Made by a program: the position numbers and the translations under genes. The notes under the pieces are model-generated. The model worked only from the letters and a program-made list of their open reading frames with translations, ran no database searches and had not been told where the DNA came from. This document shows positions 39,725-48,942 of a DNA stretch of 64,000 nt, one piece after another (position 1 is the stretch's first letter; each line of letters starts with the position of its first letter). Source of the DNA: Nothopassalora personata (lineage: Eukaryota > Ascomycota > Dothideomycetes > Mycosphaerellales > Mycosphaerellaceae); contig CM066291.1 in NCBI GenBank assembly GCA_033816765.1, positions 2,046,001 through 2,110,000 of the forward strand. The letters are read 5' to 3'.

Positions 39725-42366
39725 TGGTCGGGGGCTGCTGTTGGTGCTTCGGTGGCAAGGGCGGCGAGGCGAGTAGTGTCGCCCACACCATGCTGACGGC
39801 GGAACTCGTCGACGCTCATCTCTCTAGTAATGAGGTTGCTGAAGTCCCAATTGCCCTTGTTGTAGTGGAAGGGGCAAGCTGGATCCTGTGGCAAGACGTG
39901 CGTACGGTCGGTACGACGACAGCGCCAGCATTGGCCATTAGCTGCCATTGCTTCCTTCTGTTCCTTGGTCAATTGACCGACCACTTTCCAAGAGGCAGGC
40001 AGGATGCGGGTAACTGGCTCGCTGCGCTTCTTGTTCTTTCGCTCGTTGCCGGTCTCGGTGTTGGATGTGGTCATGGCGGCATTACCGATGATGGTAGTGT
40101 TGCCTAGTGCGCTGCCACCGCGGCCACGGGTGTTGCGGTTGCCATTGCCATTGCCTGTAGGGGGAGCCGGTGCTTCGGGCTTGTACATCTTGATGAGCTG
40201 ATCACTCTCCTCGAGATCGTAGCCAGCTTGTTGGAACTCGGCGAAAGAGTCACCACGCTCCTTCTTGAGCTCGTTCTGCCACTTAGGTGTGAGACGTGTC
40301 CACAGCTTGCGGGATGACATCTCTTCTCCTGCCTTCAAACATAGAGTCTTGTACTTAGTGACAAATGCGGTGAAGGTCTCGGTGTTCACCATCTTCAGGT
40401 TGGCGAGCTCTGCTTGCGCCTTCTCTACTGTGTCCTTGTCACCGAACTGCTTGTCGAGATCTGCCCACATCTGTTCCAATGACTCCCAAGCTTCGCTGTT
40501 AATGTTGGCGTCCGTGAAGTCGAAAGGGAAGCCGGAAGTGCGGTCGCGGACGTAATCGAGGATCTCGAACATGGGCGTGCTCTCATCATAAGACGCGCGA
40601 ATCTTACCATCCATAGCGATCTTCCAGTTCTTGTACGGTGGCTTGCCGTTGTTGTCGAACTTCTCGGGGTGATCGCGCTTTGTTTTGGACTGGTAGAAGT
40701 ACGAAGAGGACGTTGACAGCGCAGGTGTTGGGCGAACACTCCGGTTGATGCCCGGGGCAGGAGTGCGAATGCCGGTCTCACGAATAGTGCGACCTCCGTC
40801 TCCGTTGCCGAACAGTCCACCGTTGGTGCTGTATGCGTTTTCGACTTGTGGGGTGGTGCGACGGCTCTCACGAAGGCCTGTACCCTTAGCAGGCTTAGGT
40901 GCTGCACCGGTAGCGCCGACCTGTGCTTCCAGCTGCGTGATGCGATCTGCCATCTGCTTAATGGTGTTGTCACGTTCGTCGATGTCGTCCATGAAACCGT
41001 CACAGTCGGTCTCCGCGGACTTGAGGTTGGCAAGGTGGATTCTGGCTTCTTCCTGTGCCTGCTTCAGCTTCTCATTCAGGTCCTCGATCTGATCTGCTGC
41101 GGTGTCGAGCTTGCCGACCGCAGTGTCGTTTTCTTGGCGAAGATCAGAGATCTTGCTATTTAGATTCTTGACGATCTTCCTGTGGGTAGCCTGGTCCTGG
41201 TTGTAGACGTTCTCGAGCTGTTCGTAGTTGTCCTGAATTTCCATGAGCGTGGCGCCCATATCCTTAAGGGCCTGCAGCCAGGTGTTTGGGTGCTTCCGCA
41301 CTTTGGAGATGAAGTCGTTCGCGGTGACTGCCCGATAATCCTCCGCTTCGTAGTAGTCGGTGTTGTGGTTGACGAAGTTATTCATGTCGATGTAGTCCTC
41401 TTCCGGTTCTTCTCGCTCTGCCGCGGACTCCATCTGTTGTAGCGGACTCGGTCCCACCTTAGCCTTCACAGGCTTCGGTGCTGGCAGTGGTGGTGTCGGG
41501 GCGCGTGGTGGTAGAACCGGGTAGGACACCGATGGCTTTGGACTCGCTCGACGGCTTTGGCGTTCTTGAGGTTGAGACTGAGAACGACCGATAGTATCTT
41601 GGGAGTATGCACCCGGGACTTGGGATGCAATCCTCGATGTAGCGGACATGAGCGAGCTGTCGAGCTCTTGCTCTGTTCGTGTCGTGAAACCGTGGCGGTC
41701 ACGGTCACGGTTGATGGGTAATGGGCGACGGCCTGGCACAGTCGAAGGCAACGCCGCTGCTTGTCGCTGCAGGCTTCTGGACTCGCGGGAGGCTGGAAGA
41801 GCTGCTGCTGCGCTTCTGACAGCGGCTACTCGAGTAGCCCACTGAGTTGCGGTGTTGTCATAGTCTGGGACTCCTGACTTGGACTCCTCAAACAACTTCT
41901 GCATGTCCTGGAGCTTGAAGATGCGTGTAGCTACATCTTCTTCGTCGTTGAATTGGGTTTCACCTGTCGCGTCTAGCTCGCGCAGGTCGAACATGCCTTG
42001 AGGTAGTTGGTATGACGAATTGGTATCGAGATCATCCTCATCTTCATCCTCGATCTCGTCCTCCTCGGGCTCATCGTCGATCTCATCTTCTTCGGCCTGC
42101 ACTGTCACATGCGGCTGTCCTCCAGACTGAGGTGGTGACTTCGGCGACTCGACGACAGGTGCATCCTGCGTCTGCTCTTCCTCGCCGTTCAGGCCATGCC
42201 GCCTCAGTGCTTCCTCGCTCTTGTGCTGCCGCAGGGCTTGCCGCCCTCGGAGCCTAACTTCCTCGATTTCGGCGTCTCGAGTCTTGGTTGATTCGGGGTG
42301 TTGTTCTTGATGTCTCTTCAGTGCTGCGGCGATGGCGTCGCCGGGCTCGTTGTCGTCTGTAGTCAT
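39706..42366 (-). CDS. gag: Gag polyprotein of the intact gypsy element
   Basis: 886 residues from an ATG at 42366. The N-terminal third is acidic and low in complexity (DEIDDEPEEDE). A coiled coil lies at about 380-500. A Retrotrans_gag-like capsid region lies at about 560-740 (KNWKIAMDGKIRASYD, FTAFVTKYKTLCLKAG). The C-terminus has CWRC then a spaced Cys and His (about 829-850), an unusual version of the nucleocapsid zinc knuckle. It is far longer than the 330-residue gag of the gag-only elements and not obviously the same lineage. It forms the virus-like particle. The stop codon lies inside a frameshift hairpin. Confidence 0.92.
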   Translation of the reverse strand: MTTDDNEPGDAIAAALKRHQEQHPESTKTRDAEIEEVRLRGRQALRQHKSEEALRRHGLNGEEEQTQDAPVVESPKSPPQSGGQPHVTVQAEEDEIDDEPEEDEIEDEDEDDLDTNSSYQLPQGMFDLRELDATGETQFNDEEDVATRIFKLQDMQKLFEESKSGVPDYDNTATQWATRVAAVRSAAAALPASRESRSLQRQAAALPSTVPGRRPLPINRDRDRHGFTTRTEQELDSSLMSATSRIASQVPGAYSQDTIGRSQSQPQERQSRRASPKPSVSYPVLPPRAPTPPLPAPKPVKAKVGPSPLQQMESAAEREEPEEDYIDMNNFVNHNTDYYEAEDYRAVTANDFISKVRKHPNTWLQALKDMGATLMEIQDNYEQLENVYNQDQATHRKIVKNLNSKISDLRQENDTAVGKLDTAADQIEDLNEKLKQAQEEARIHLANLKSAETDCDGFMDDIDERDNTIKQMADRITQLEAQVGATGAAPKPAKGTGLRESRRTTPQVENAYSTNGGLFGNGDGGRTIRETGIRTPAPGINRSVRPTPALSTSSSYFYQSKTKRDHPEKFDNNGKPPYKNWKIAMDGKIRASYDESTPMFEILDYVRDRTSGFPFDFTDANINSEAWESLEQMWADLDKQFGDKDTVEKAQAELANLKMVNTETFTAFVTKYKTLCLKAGEEMSSRKLWTRLTPKWQNELKKERGDSFAEFQQAGYDLEESDQLIKMYKPEAPAPPTGNGNGNRNTRGRGGSALGNTTIIGNAAMTTSNTETGNERKNKKRSEPVTRILPASWKVVGQLTKEQKEAMAANGQCWRCRRTDRTHVLPQDPACPFHYNKGNWDFSNLITREMSVDEFRRQHGVGDTTRLAALATEAPTAAPDQGNAQA

Positions 42367-42510
42367 GATCGCGGGCGATTGGCAGATCGGGTCGCGAAAG
42401 GGTAGGTAGGTGTGTCGGTAGTTATAGTAGTCGCTGTCGCAGTCGGCAGCGGCGGTACTTTCCTGATGTTTCTGCAGCGCAGTGCATGTAGATAATCGGA
42501 AAGAAGGGTG

Positions 42511-42519
42511 GTCTAACTA
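42511..42519 (-). other. Putative self-priming primer-binding site, intact gypsy element
   Basis: Two bases inside the 5' LTR the sense strand reads TAGTTAGAC, complementary over 9 nt to sense-strand GTCTAACTA in the LTR (42577-42585). That LTR site begins 33 nt downstream of a TATA-like TTTATC (42619-42624). Confidence 0.6.
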
Positions 42520-42521
42520 AC

Positions 42522-42713
42522 TGACACGAGGCCTACGAGTGTAAGAGGGAAACGTAGGGTGTAGGGAATAGAGACGTAGTTAGACGAAGTATCTAGAGGT
42601 AACGCGCGAAGTACGAAAGATAAAGCAAAGCGCCGAGGCGTCGCGCTAGCGCCGGGAGATCACGTGACCCTGATCACGTGACCGAACATCCAAATCAAGG
42701 TCGCTTCGTGACA
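42522..42713 (-). repeat. 5' LTR of the intact gypsy element
   Basis: A 192-bp LTR. The sense strand reads U3 with two CACGTG sites, TATA-like TTTATC at 42619-42624, then the predicted start of R near 42585. Confidence 0.95.
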
Positions 42714-42718
42714 CTACG

Positions 42719-44089
42719 TAGTATATATCTTAATAGCTATACTAGGTCCTACTAGCTTACCTAAATGTCTAATTAAACTAAAATGAAATTAGGGCAAGTT
42801 AGACCTAAGGTACCCCCGCTAAACCTAAGGTTAATATAACCTATTAGTCGTTAATATATCCTCCCCTATTACGAACCTGTCCTTAGGTTCTAAAGTAGTA
42901 AGCCCGGGCACTATAGGTAGCGTAGTTAGTTACTATAAGCTAAGGTAGTCTTATAGTAACATAATAGCTTACCCTATTATTTAGCTTAACATATAAGATG
43001 TTTAGTAATCCTAGGGCCTACTAGCGACAGTTTATAAAGATCGAAAGGATTCTTCTAATAGAGACCGTAATAGTAACTTTAATAACCGCGACTCGCGCCC
43101 GTCGCACTACGTAGACGTATGCTACGAAACTAGCGAGGGAATAGGTAGCTATGTTAGCATTAATCGAACGGGCTAGATAGTTGAATAATACGAACGCCAT
43201 TTATAAAATAAGTAAGTGTTAGTACTAGTAACCTAATAAATCTAAAGACGAGTCTATCGCGTAGCTAGAAAGTTAGTTAAGGGAAGATAAGTAACTATAA
43301 GAAACAAGTAAGATCTAAGGACTAGAAGCACCCGTACCCGAAGCATTAACTAGAACTAGAACTAGAATTAGAACTAGAAACTAGTACCTATAGGCTATAG
43401 CTATAGCCGGAAAATCAACTAGAAACTAGGAGCCTATAAACCCGCACTAACTACTTAGTTCTACTTATTCTTATATAACTCCTTTATCTAGACCTACTCG
43501 TTATCGTAGCTAACACTAGTCTTATTAGACGCGTCCCTAATCGGCTAGTTAGTAAAGTTCCTATAGTAGTTACGGAAGAAGCTCTTATCGCGCCCTTCGC
43601 TTATAAAGCATAGCTACTCGAGAGTAGTAACTAAGCTAAGCTACTTATCTATTAATTTTATAGCTCGGACGCGCTACTTATACATCTTCTTATAGAAGAG
43701 CTCCGAGTCTAGGCGGACCATAGCATTAAGGATAACTTCGTTATCGTTCTAAGACTTTAAACCCGCTAGGGTATCGGACAGAGGGCTAATGCTACTAAGG
43801 TATACGCCCGTAGGGAAAGGATAGCCGGGTACTAGGCGTCGATACTTAAACCCTATAGCGCTCTTACTCGGCGTCTTAAAGTTACGGTAGAGGTCTATTA
43901 CCTAGTACATGCTCTAGCTTCGCTAGAGTTTAAGATAGTTATCGTCGCGGATCTTAATAAAGTAAGGGTTAATCTAACGTAGCGTCTTCTTATATGCGGC
44001 CTGCCTTATTAGAACGCCTATAGTAGTTACCCGCATTTGCCTAGCGCTTAGATCCTCTCTAAACTAGCTAATTGTAAGGGCCGTAAGGC
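42719..44089 (-). repeat. RIPed repeat relic of unknown family (right part)
   Basis: This continues the insertion site of the gypsy element. Coding-like sequence broken at Gln/Trp codons is readable on the minus strand near 43680-43960 (FKYRRLVPGYPFP, DSELFYKKMYK). On the plus strand near 43010 there is a short open start. No known transposon motif is recognised. Confidence 0.45.
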
Positions 44090-44271
44090 TATAAGGGGAT
44101 GTCGCAATATATAGTACGCCTACGATCTTCTAATCGTAGATAAACTAAAGCTTACTTTCTTCTATTAACGCTATACGCGTCTCCTAGTGTACGTATACGC
44201 GTTACGTACGGTATGCTAAGCCGGGCATAGCCGTATTACATGTAAGGGTTAGCTATAGGCTACCCTTATAA
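44090..44271 (-). repeat. 3' LTR of chromovirus relic 3
   Basis: About 182 bp, from TATAAGGGGATGTCG to CCCTTATAA: a RIPed relative of the copy A LTR (7458-7654) with TG/CA ends changed to TA. Directly inside is a sequence equivalent to the CGAGCT hairpin and polypurine tract seen in copy B. Confidence 0.7.
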
Positions 44272-46050
44272 CTGCCTCCCCTTCTAGGACGAGTTACCCT
44301 TAGCTCGCGGCTTTAGGAGGTTTCTATATAAGTAATCTATCTACTTCTCGTAGATTCCGTTACTATACGACCCGCCTACGGGTCTCGTACGTATCGTTAT
44401 CGTAGTATAGGTAGGTATAAAGTTATAGTTACCGGGTTAACTAACTCGAGGGTTTAAGAAGCGTACCCTCTCCCTCCTTTTCCTTCTTTTCCCTTTTACT
44501 ACGTTCTCGTAGCGTACTATACCCGTACTACTAGCGATCTACTAGCTCCTCGCTAGCGACTATCTAGCGACCCGCTAGTACTACTATAGCTTTAGAAGAA
44601 GCTATCTAAGACTAGCTCCGCTAGGAGGCCCTTATAGGGGGCCTATTAGCACTACTAACACTATTACTAGTACTGCTAGTATAGATGTCTAGCGCGCTTA
44701 GCGTACTAGATACGCTAGCGAAGCGTAAGTTTAGCGTACTAGGGCCGTAGACCCCTAAGTCCTTACTAGCTAGGCGCCTAGGTATAGACATTAAGATATA
44801 TATACGGTACCTCCCGTACTTTATAGCTAGTAAGTATTCGCTACGCTCTTTGCTTACGATACGCTTACTAATAGTATAGTAGACGAGTAGGATACGTGTA
44901 ATAGTATTACTACCGGCGAGTTACTTAAGAAGTGTAGGCGCTATAGAGACATTAGGTACCCCTACGTTAGTAATACTAGCGTCGCTATCGCGTAGCTAGT
45001 AGCTCGCCTACGCGCTACTCGCGCCTAGCGCGATAAGCTTACCTAGGGGCTTAGTAACCCTATTACTAAATAAGAGTAGGATGCTCTAGACTAGTAGTAC
45101 GAGCTCTACGCCTAGCTAGGCGAGTAGATCCTAGAGGTAAGTGCTACGCCTCGCTAGCGCTCCCTACGCTCGCCGTATACGGCGTACTATCGCTCCCTAT
45201 ATAAATCGGCTAACCTCCTCCTAGGCTAAGAGGCAGTTCTCTACCTATAAGAATAAGCGTATAGGGGACACCCGCGTACGCTTTACCGGCGCCTCTACTA
45301 CTACTACCCCCTCCTCCGCCGCCGCTACTACGTCCGTAGTTCTATAGTAAGAGTAGAATAGGGCCCTTAATAGGCTCTTCGAGCTCGGCCGTGCTATAAG
45401 TAATATACGTGTTGTATACGTGTCCTATACTAACCGTAGTTATAGTTCCTATAGGCTAGAAACATCGATACTACTACGGCCGATAGGGCCTTCTTACTAC
45501 TAGCCCTACGGGGCGAGTATAATAAGGAGGATAATAAGGAGGATAATAACGAGTAATCGCGCGCTCCGCGTATATTAGCCGCCTACTACGCGCCTATCTC
45601 CTATCTACGTAGCGCCGTAGCGCGCCCTATAAAAGTTTATTTTTAAAATAAATACTCTTCTCTCTACTCTTCTCTCTCCTTACCTCCCTCTCTAATGTTA
45701 TTACTATCGGGGGTGTTCGCTCGACTAAGTAAGCGAGCCTTTTAGTCCGATAGAAGACACTATAGATTAGTGTCTTCTATACTAGTTATAGCTAAGTTTA
45801 CTATCGGGGGTAGAGGTCCTTATATCTAGCTACCGGAGGGTTAGGGCCTAAATGTATAACCTATGCCCTTATTTTAGCGCCTTATACTACCTTCGTAGGC
45901 ACCTTATATTCGACTACTATACGCGTAGCCTTCGCGGATCCTTTCGCCGGCTTATACCGTCTTCGCTAACGCCTTATATTTAGCTACTATACGCGTAGCA
46001 TTCGCGAGTCCTTATACTAGCTTCTAGCTATTATACTCTTCTAGCTAGCC
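44272..46050 (-). pseudogene. Chromovirus relic 3: antisense coding region and chromodomain
   Basis: From about 44690 to 45660 the plus strand (antisense to pol) carries decayed coding sequence similar to 46560-49369 and 56564-57240 in copy B. At about 45880-46050 the minus strand carries chromodomain C-terminal sequence (GLANATRIVAKYKAL), in which a segment appears duplicated. The relic is cut at 46050 by insertion of copy B, and its pol should resume beyond the window. An 11-bp perfect inverted repeat lies at 45750-45780. Confidence 0.6.
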
Positions 46051-46247
46051 TATTAAGGGATGTCGTAATGTATAGTACGCCCACGACCTACTAGTCGTGG
46101 ATAAACTAATTCTTACCTTTTGTTTAAGACGTATCGCGCGTCGTAAGGTGTACGTATACGTGTCACGTGCGGCTTAGTAGCCGGTCGCGACCGTATGTTA
46201 TATATAAGGCTACATATAAGGGTTAGCTACTAGGCTACCCCTTATAA
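46051..46247 (-). repeat. 3' LTR of chromovirus copy B
   Basis: 197 bp, the same length as the copy A LTR and closely similar, with RIP-type changes. It contains CTAATTCTT like copy A. It is followed by a purine tract on the minus strand and the hairpin GCGAGCT/AGCTCGC at 46264-46283. Confidence 0.8.
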
Positions 46248-46805
46248 TTGCCTCCCCTCCCGTGCGAGCTGTCCTTAGCTCGCTAGTTACTACGTAGAGG
46301 TTCCTACGTACTTCTAGAACTATAGTTACTATACGGCCTATATACGGGTTACGTACGTATCGTTATGTAGGTATAGGTAAGTGAGGCTTAGTTACTATAC
46401 CGACGTAGCTAGTTAGGGGCATAAAACTCTAGCCTAACCTAGCCCTATTCTCCTAGTACGTTCCCTAGCGTACTACCTCCGTTATACTACTACTACGTAC
46501 CCGTACCGTACCCTTACCGTAAGCGCCTCGCTAGCATTATTATTATTATGTCTAACGGGCCCTCCTCGCCTCCGTCCTCTAGCCGCTCCGCCTCCTCCCG
46601 TAGTATTAGTAGCGATAGTACTACTAGTACCTTAGAAGACGAGCGCCGCTAGGCGGCTCTAGTACGCGATGCACCTAGAACGCCTAGTAGTCGTAAGCGA
46701 CTAGTATCCCCCTTATAGCTACTAACGCCCTCGCCCGCTACTAAGCTCTCGTAGAGGATTAATATATACATACGGTACCTCCTATACTTCGTTAAGGGTA
46801 AGTCT
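46248..46805 (+). pseudogene. Decayed antisense ORF region of copy B, first part
   Basis: After the 3' LTR and hairpin the plus strand reads from an ATG near 46550 (MSNGPSSPPSSSRSAS) a Ser-rich start and later broken coding sequence. It is interrupted by gag-only element 2 and continues at 49260-49369 and, after the copia insertion, at 56564-57240. Its position and strand match the antisense ORFs of the other elements, but I cannot see the same Cys cluster. Confidence 0.5.
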
Positions 46806-47122
46806 TGTTAGGAACCGCTGTACGTTATCACAACTCGGGCTTGGATCTTTGCAGGGATGTCTCAATCAGTTATGAAGGTAGTGGTTCCAAACAGTATATG
46901 GTGTATACTTAAAATGAGTTGAGCACGAAGCTCCTATCTACTTGCAAAAGAGCGTCGTCTATATAGTGCCATGTCTTGGCGTGGTCTCGCGAGATCTGTC
47001 CTGCTCTGCGGATCTGTTCGACAGATCCCACAGATCCCTCAGATCCCTTGGTCACGTGTTCTGATCCTTGCCTTGCTGCCTGGATGATTGGTTGTCCCCT
47101 CTCTGCGAACTAAACCGTAACA
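46806..47122 (-). repeat. 3' LTR of gag-only element 2
   Basis: 317 bp, R/U5 half as in element 1. The distal U3 carries repeated AGATC/CAGATCC motifs and one CACGTG. Confidence 0.93.
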
Positions 47123-47141
47123 CCATCCCCCTTTTAGCCTT

Positions 47142-47158
47142 AGCTTCGCCCCGAAGCT
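47142..47158. other. Conserved hairpin next to the polypurine tract (element 2)
   Basis: AGCTTCG-CCC-CGAAGCT, a perfect 7-bp stem, at nearly the same position as in element 1 although the neighbouring antisense ORF is very different. Confidence 0.6.
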
Positions 47159-47198
47159 TACAAAGGAAAGTCCTCCCCACCTCTCTTTCAGACCAGAG

Positions 47199-47921
47199 AT
47201 GTCGTCTCTTTTCCCCGTCAACATTCCAGCGTCTGACGCCGTCCCCACCAAGAAACGAAAACGACGTGCAAATCGAATCCACCGTCTCGGCGAAGAAACC
47301 ATGCGTCCCTGTTCTCGCTGCAAGGAGAAGGGTCTCTTGTGTCGCGTACACATCTCGTCGGGCAAGTGCTCCCACTGCCACCTAAGTAACTGTCGCAGCT
47401 GCGACGCCAAAGTGACTGAGGTTGAGTGGAAGAAGCTTGGTGACCAACGAAGGAAGCTGCTCTCGGACCTTGACCGAGCGAAGGAAGCGCTCGCGGAAGC
47501 CGGCCGCCTGCGTGCTGCCGCTTTCGAGAAGGAGATGGAGGCGCATGCGAAAGAGATGCGTCTTCGCAAGCAACTGGATGCCGTGGACCGAAAGGTCGAG
47601 GAAGGTCGCTCTCTCGAGGAGCGTGAAATGGAGGAGGAGGAGGAAGAAGAGCGCGCCCTCGAGCGAGCCGGCCTTCTCCTCGCTCCAGACCCTTCCGACG
47701 GTCCCATGCTCAGTCCCTTTACCTGGAGTAACTGGGAGGGAAACGCAAACTCCGAGTTCTGGAACTTCCTGGATGTTCCGGTGTCTAATCCAGTGGGAAA
47801 CTCGTCGTTCGTCCCCTGTCTATCCCGTTTTGCCGTTCGTAGTGTTGACTTCTGTGTCCTAGGCCATCAAATCAAGAAGCCGCTGTTTGATGCCTTGCTG
47901 TCCTCAGGTTGTTTCTGCTAG
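47199..47921 (+). CDS. Antisense Cys-cluster/coiled-coil ORF of gag-only element 2
   Basis: 240 residues from an ATG, opposite to gag. The N-terminus is basic (KKRKRRANR). A cysteine cluster occupies about 42-70 (CSRC, LCRV, KCSHC, CRSC). A long charged coiled coil follows at about 78-165 (KKLGDQRRKLLSDLDRAKEA, EEEEEERALER), then an acidic/aromatic tail. The order of elements equals that of 4443-5060, but sequence similarity is weak. It might bind nucleic acid through the basic and Cys-rich part and multimerise; this is inference. Its stop codon shares a palindromic CTAG with the gag stop on the other strand, so the two genes meet tail to tail with a 4-bp overlap. Confidence 0.72.
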   Translation: MSSLFPVNIPASDAVPTKKRKRRANRIHRLGEETMRPCSRCKEKGLLCRVHISSGKCSHCHLSNCRSCDAKVTEVEWKKLGDQRRKLLSDLDRAKEALAEAGRLRAAAFEKEMEAHAKEMRLRKQLDAVDRKVEEGRSLEEREMEEEEEEERALERAGLLLAPDPSDGPMLSPFTWSNWEGNANSEFWNFLDVPVSNPVGNSSFVPCLSRFAVRSVDFCVLGHQIKKPLFDALLSSGCFC

Positions 47922-48910
47922 GCAGATTTCGAGAAGAAGTTCTCGCATTCCTGGCATGTATTCTCTTCGCGAATCATTGCGTTGAACTCGCGGCTAACCA
48001 TGTTCTTTTTCTTGCAGTTCTTTGCAAAATGGCCTTGCTCGCCACATACGTAGCAGGTGGAACCTTTGCTCTTCAGCCCCCTTCCTGTCCTACGTTCCGT
48101 TACGTCCAATTCCATTGGGTCTCCGTAACCATTAGGGTCCTGACTTCTGGCCTTGAAGCCCCCTCTTCCGCCCGCGGCGGGTCTCTGGTATCCAGGCTGT
48201 ACGTGTCGGTCGTACCTCAACTCCTGGAGCCTTTCGTCGATCTCCTTTGCTGCCTTGATCATCGCCCCTAGCGTAACGACGCTGGCGTTTCGGGATAGTT
48301 CGGCTTTGACGTTGTCTTTCAGCCCGAGGTAGAACTGCGATCGCAAAGCTGCGTCGTTCCATTCCAGGTCGGCGGCATATCCTTGGAATTCTGAGGCGTA
48401 CAGCGCTACAGAAGTAGTCTGTCGAAGTTGTCGGATATGTCGGTCGGCGTATACCTCCTCATTTGGTATCCCGTATAGATCATCGAGTTTCGTCTCAAAC
48501 TCGTCGTAGTCGTGGAAAATTTTTCGAGTTTCCGTTTTCGGTGTTTCTCCCTCGCCCTGGTTGTGTAGCCAGTCCTTGAGGTATGGTCGGAATCCTCTAG
48601 CTGCCTTTCCTCGTAGGAAGGATGCGGCGTACAAGACCTTGCTGGCCTCGCCTTGAAACTGGTGTGCGTTGAAGTGAAGGTACAACTGAACCTGCAGTTG
48701 AAAAGCCTCCAGTTTGTCCTTGGTCCCGTCGAACGTCTCCGGCGTAGACACCTTAGGTGCACGGTGGTGGTCCAATGGGTTCAGCATACCCATAGGAGTG
48801 TTGTTGTTCTTGCTGCTTCCTGTAATCGACATTTCGCTCATTCGTTCCGTGATGCCAGTTGACTGTGGCTGTTGTCGTGACGGACTCCGGGTAGCGTCTC
48901 TCCCAGACAT
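47918..48910 (-). CDS. gag: Gag of gag-only element 2
   Basis: 330 residues from the ATG at 48910. A Retrotrans_gag-type capsid lies at about 50-240 (TFDGTKDKLEAFQLQVQLYL, LYASEFQGYA, LKDNVKAELS). A Gly-rich basic linker is followed by a CCHC zinc knuckle at about 284-297 (CYVCGEQGHFAKNC). It is homologous to the gag relic of chromovirus D, so a chromovirus is the likely ancestor and helper. Gag forms particles and packages RNA; with no pol of its own the element must borrow enzymes. The frame is intact, unlike element 1. Confidence 0.92.
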   Translation of the reverse strand: MSGRDATRSPSRQQPQSTGITERMSEMSITGSSKNNNTPMGMLNPLDHHRAPKVSTPETFDGTKDKLEAFQLQVQLYLHFNAHQFQGEASKVLYAASFLRGKAARGFRPYLKDWLHNQGEGETPKTETRKIFHDYDEFETKLDDLYGIPNEEVYADRHIRQLRQTTSVALYASEFQGYAADLEWNDAALRSQFYLGLKDNVKAELSRNASVVTLGAMIKAAKEIDERLQELRYDRHVQPGYQRPAAGGRGGFKARSQDPNGYGDPMELDVTERRTGRGLKSKGSTCYVCGEQGHFAKNCKKKNMVSREFNAMIREENTCQECENFFSKSA

Positions 48911-48931
48911 ATGCAAAGGGCCCTGGTGGTG

Positions 48932-48939
48932 GTGCTCAA
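48932..48939 (-). other. Putative self-priming primer-binding site, element 2
   Basis: Sense-strand TTGAGCAC, three bases inside the 5' LTR, is complementary to sense-strand GTGCTCAA at 49056-49063 in the LTR. The arrangement equals element 1. Confidence 0.55.
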
Positions 48940-48942
48940 AGT

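Larger units (their letters stand above)
35026..42713 (-). mobile_element. Complete, apparently intact Ty3/gypsy retrotransposon
   Basis: 7688 bp with two 192-bp LTRs (35026-35217 and 42522-42713) that read the same by eye, flanked by the 5-bp duplication CTACG (35021-35025 and 42714-42718). Gag (886 aa) and pol (1501 aa) are both open with no stop, joined by a -1 frameshift signal. A polypurine tract (minus strand of about 35218-35230) and a putative self-priming site (42511-42519) are present. It shows no RIP-type damage although it sits in RIPed sequence, so it inserted recently and is potentially autonomous. Confidence 0.96.

Noticed and set aside
45750..45780. Perfect 11-bp inverted repeat with a 9-nt loop, considered as a terminator or transposon end
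   Set aside because: No target duplication or coding context supports a small DNA transposon; left as part of relic 3.
47039..47707. 222-residue minus-strand ORF opposite the antisense gene of element 2
   Set aside because: It is a Ser/Arg-rich mirror of the charged coiled coil on the other strand and is absent as an equivalent ORF in element 1.
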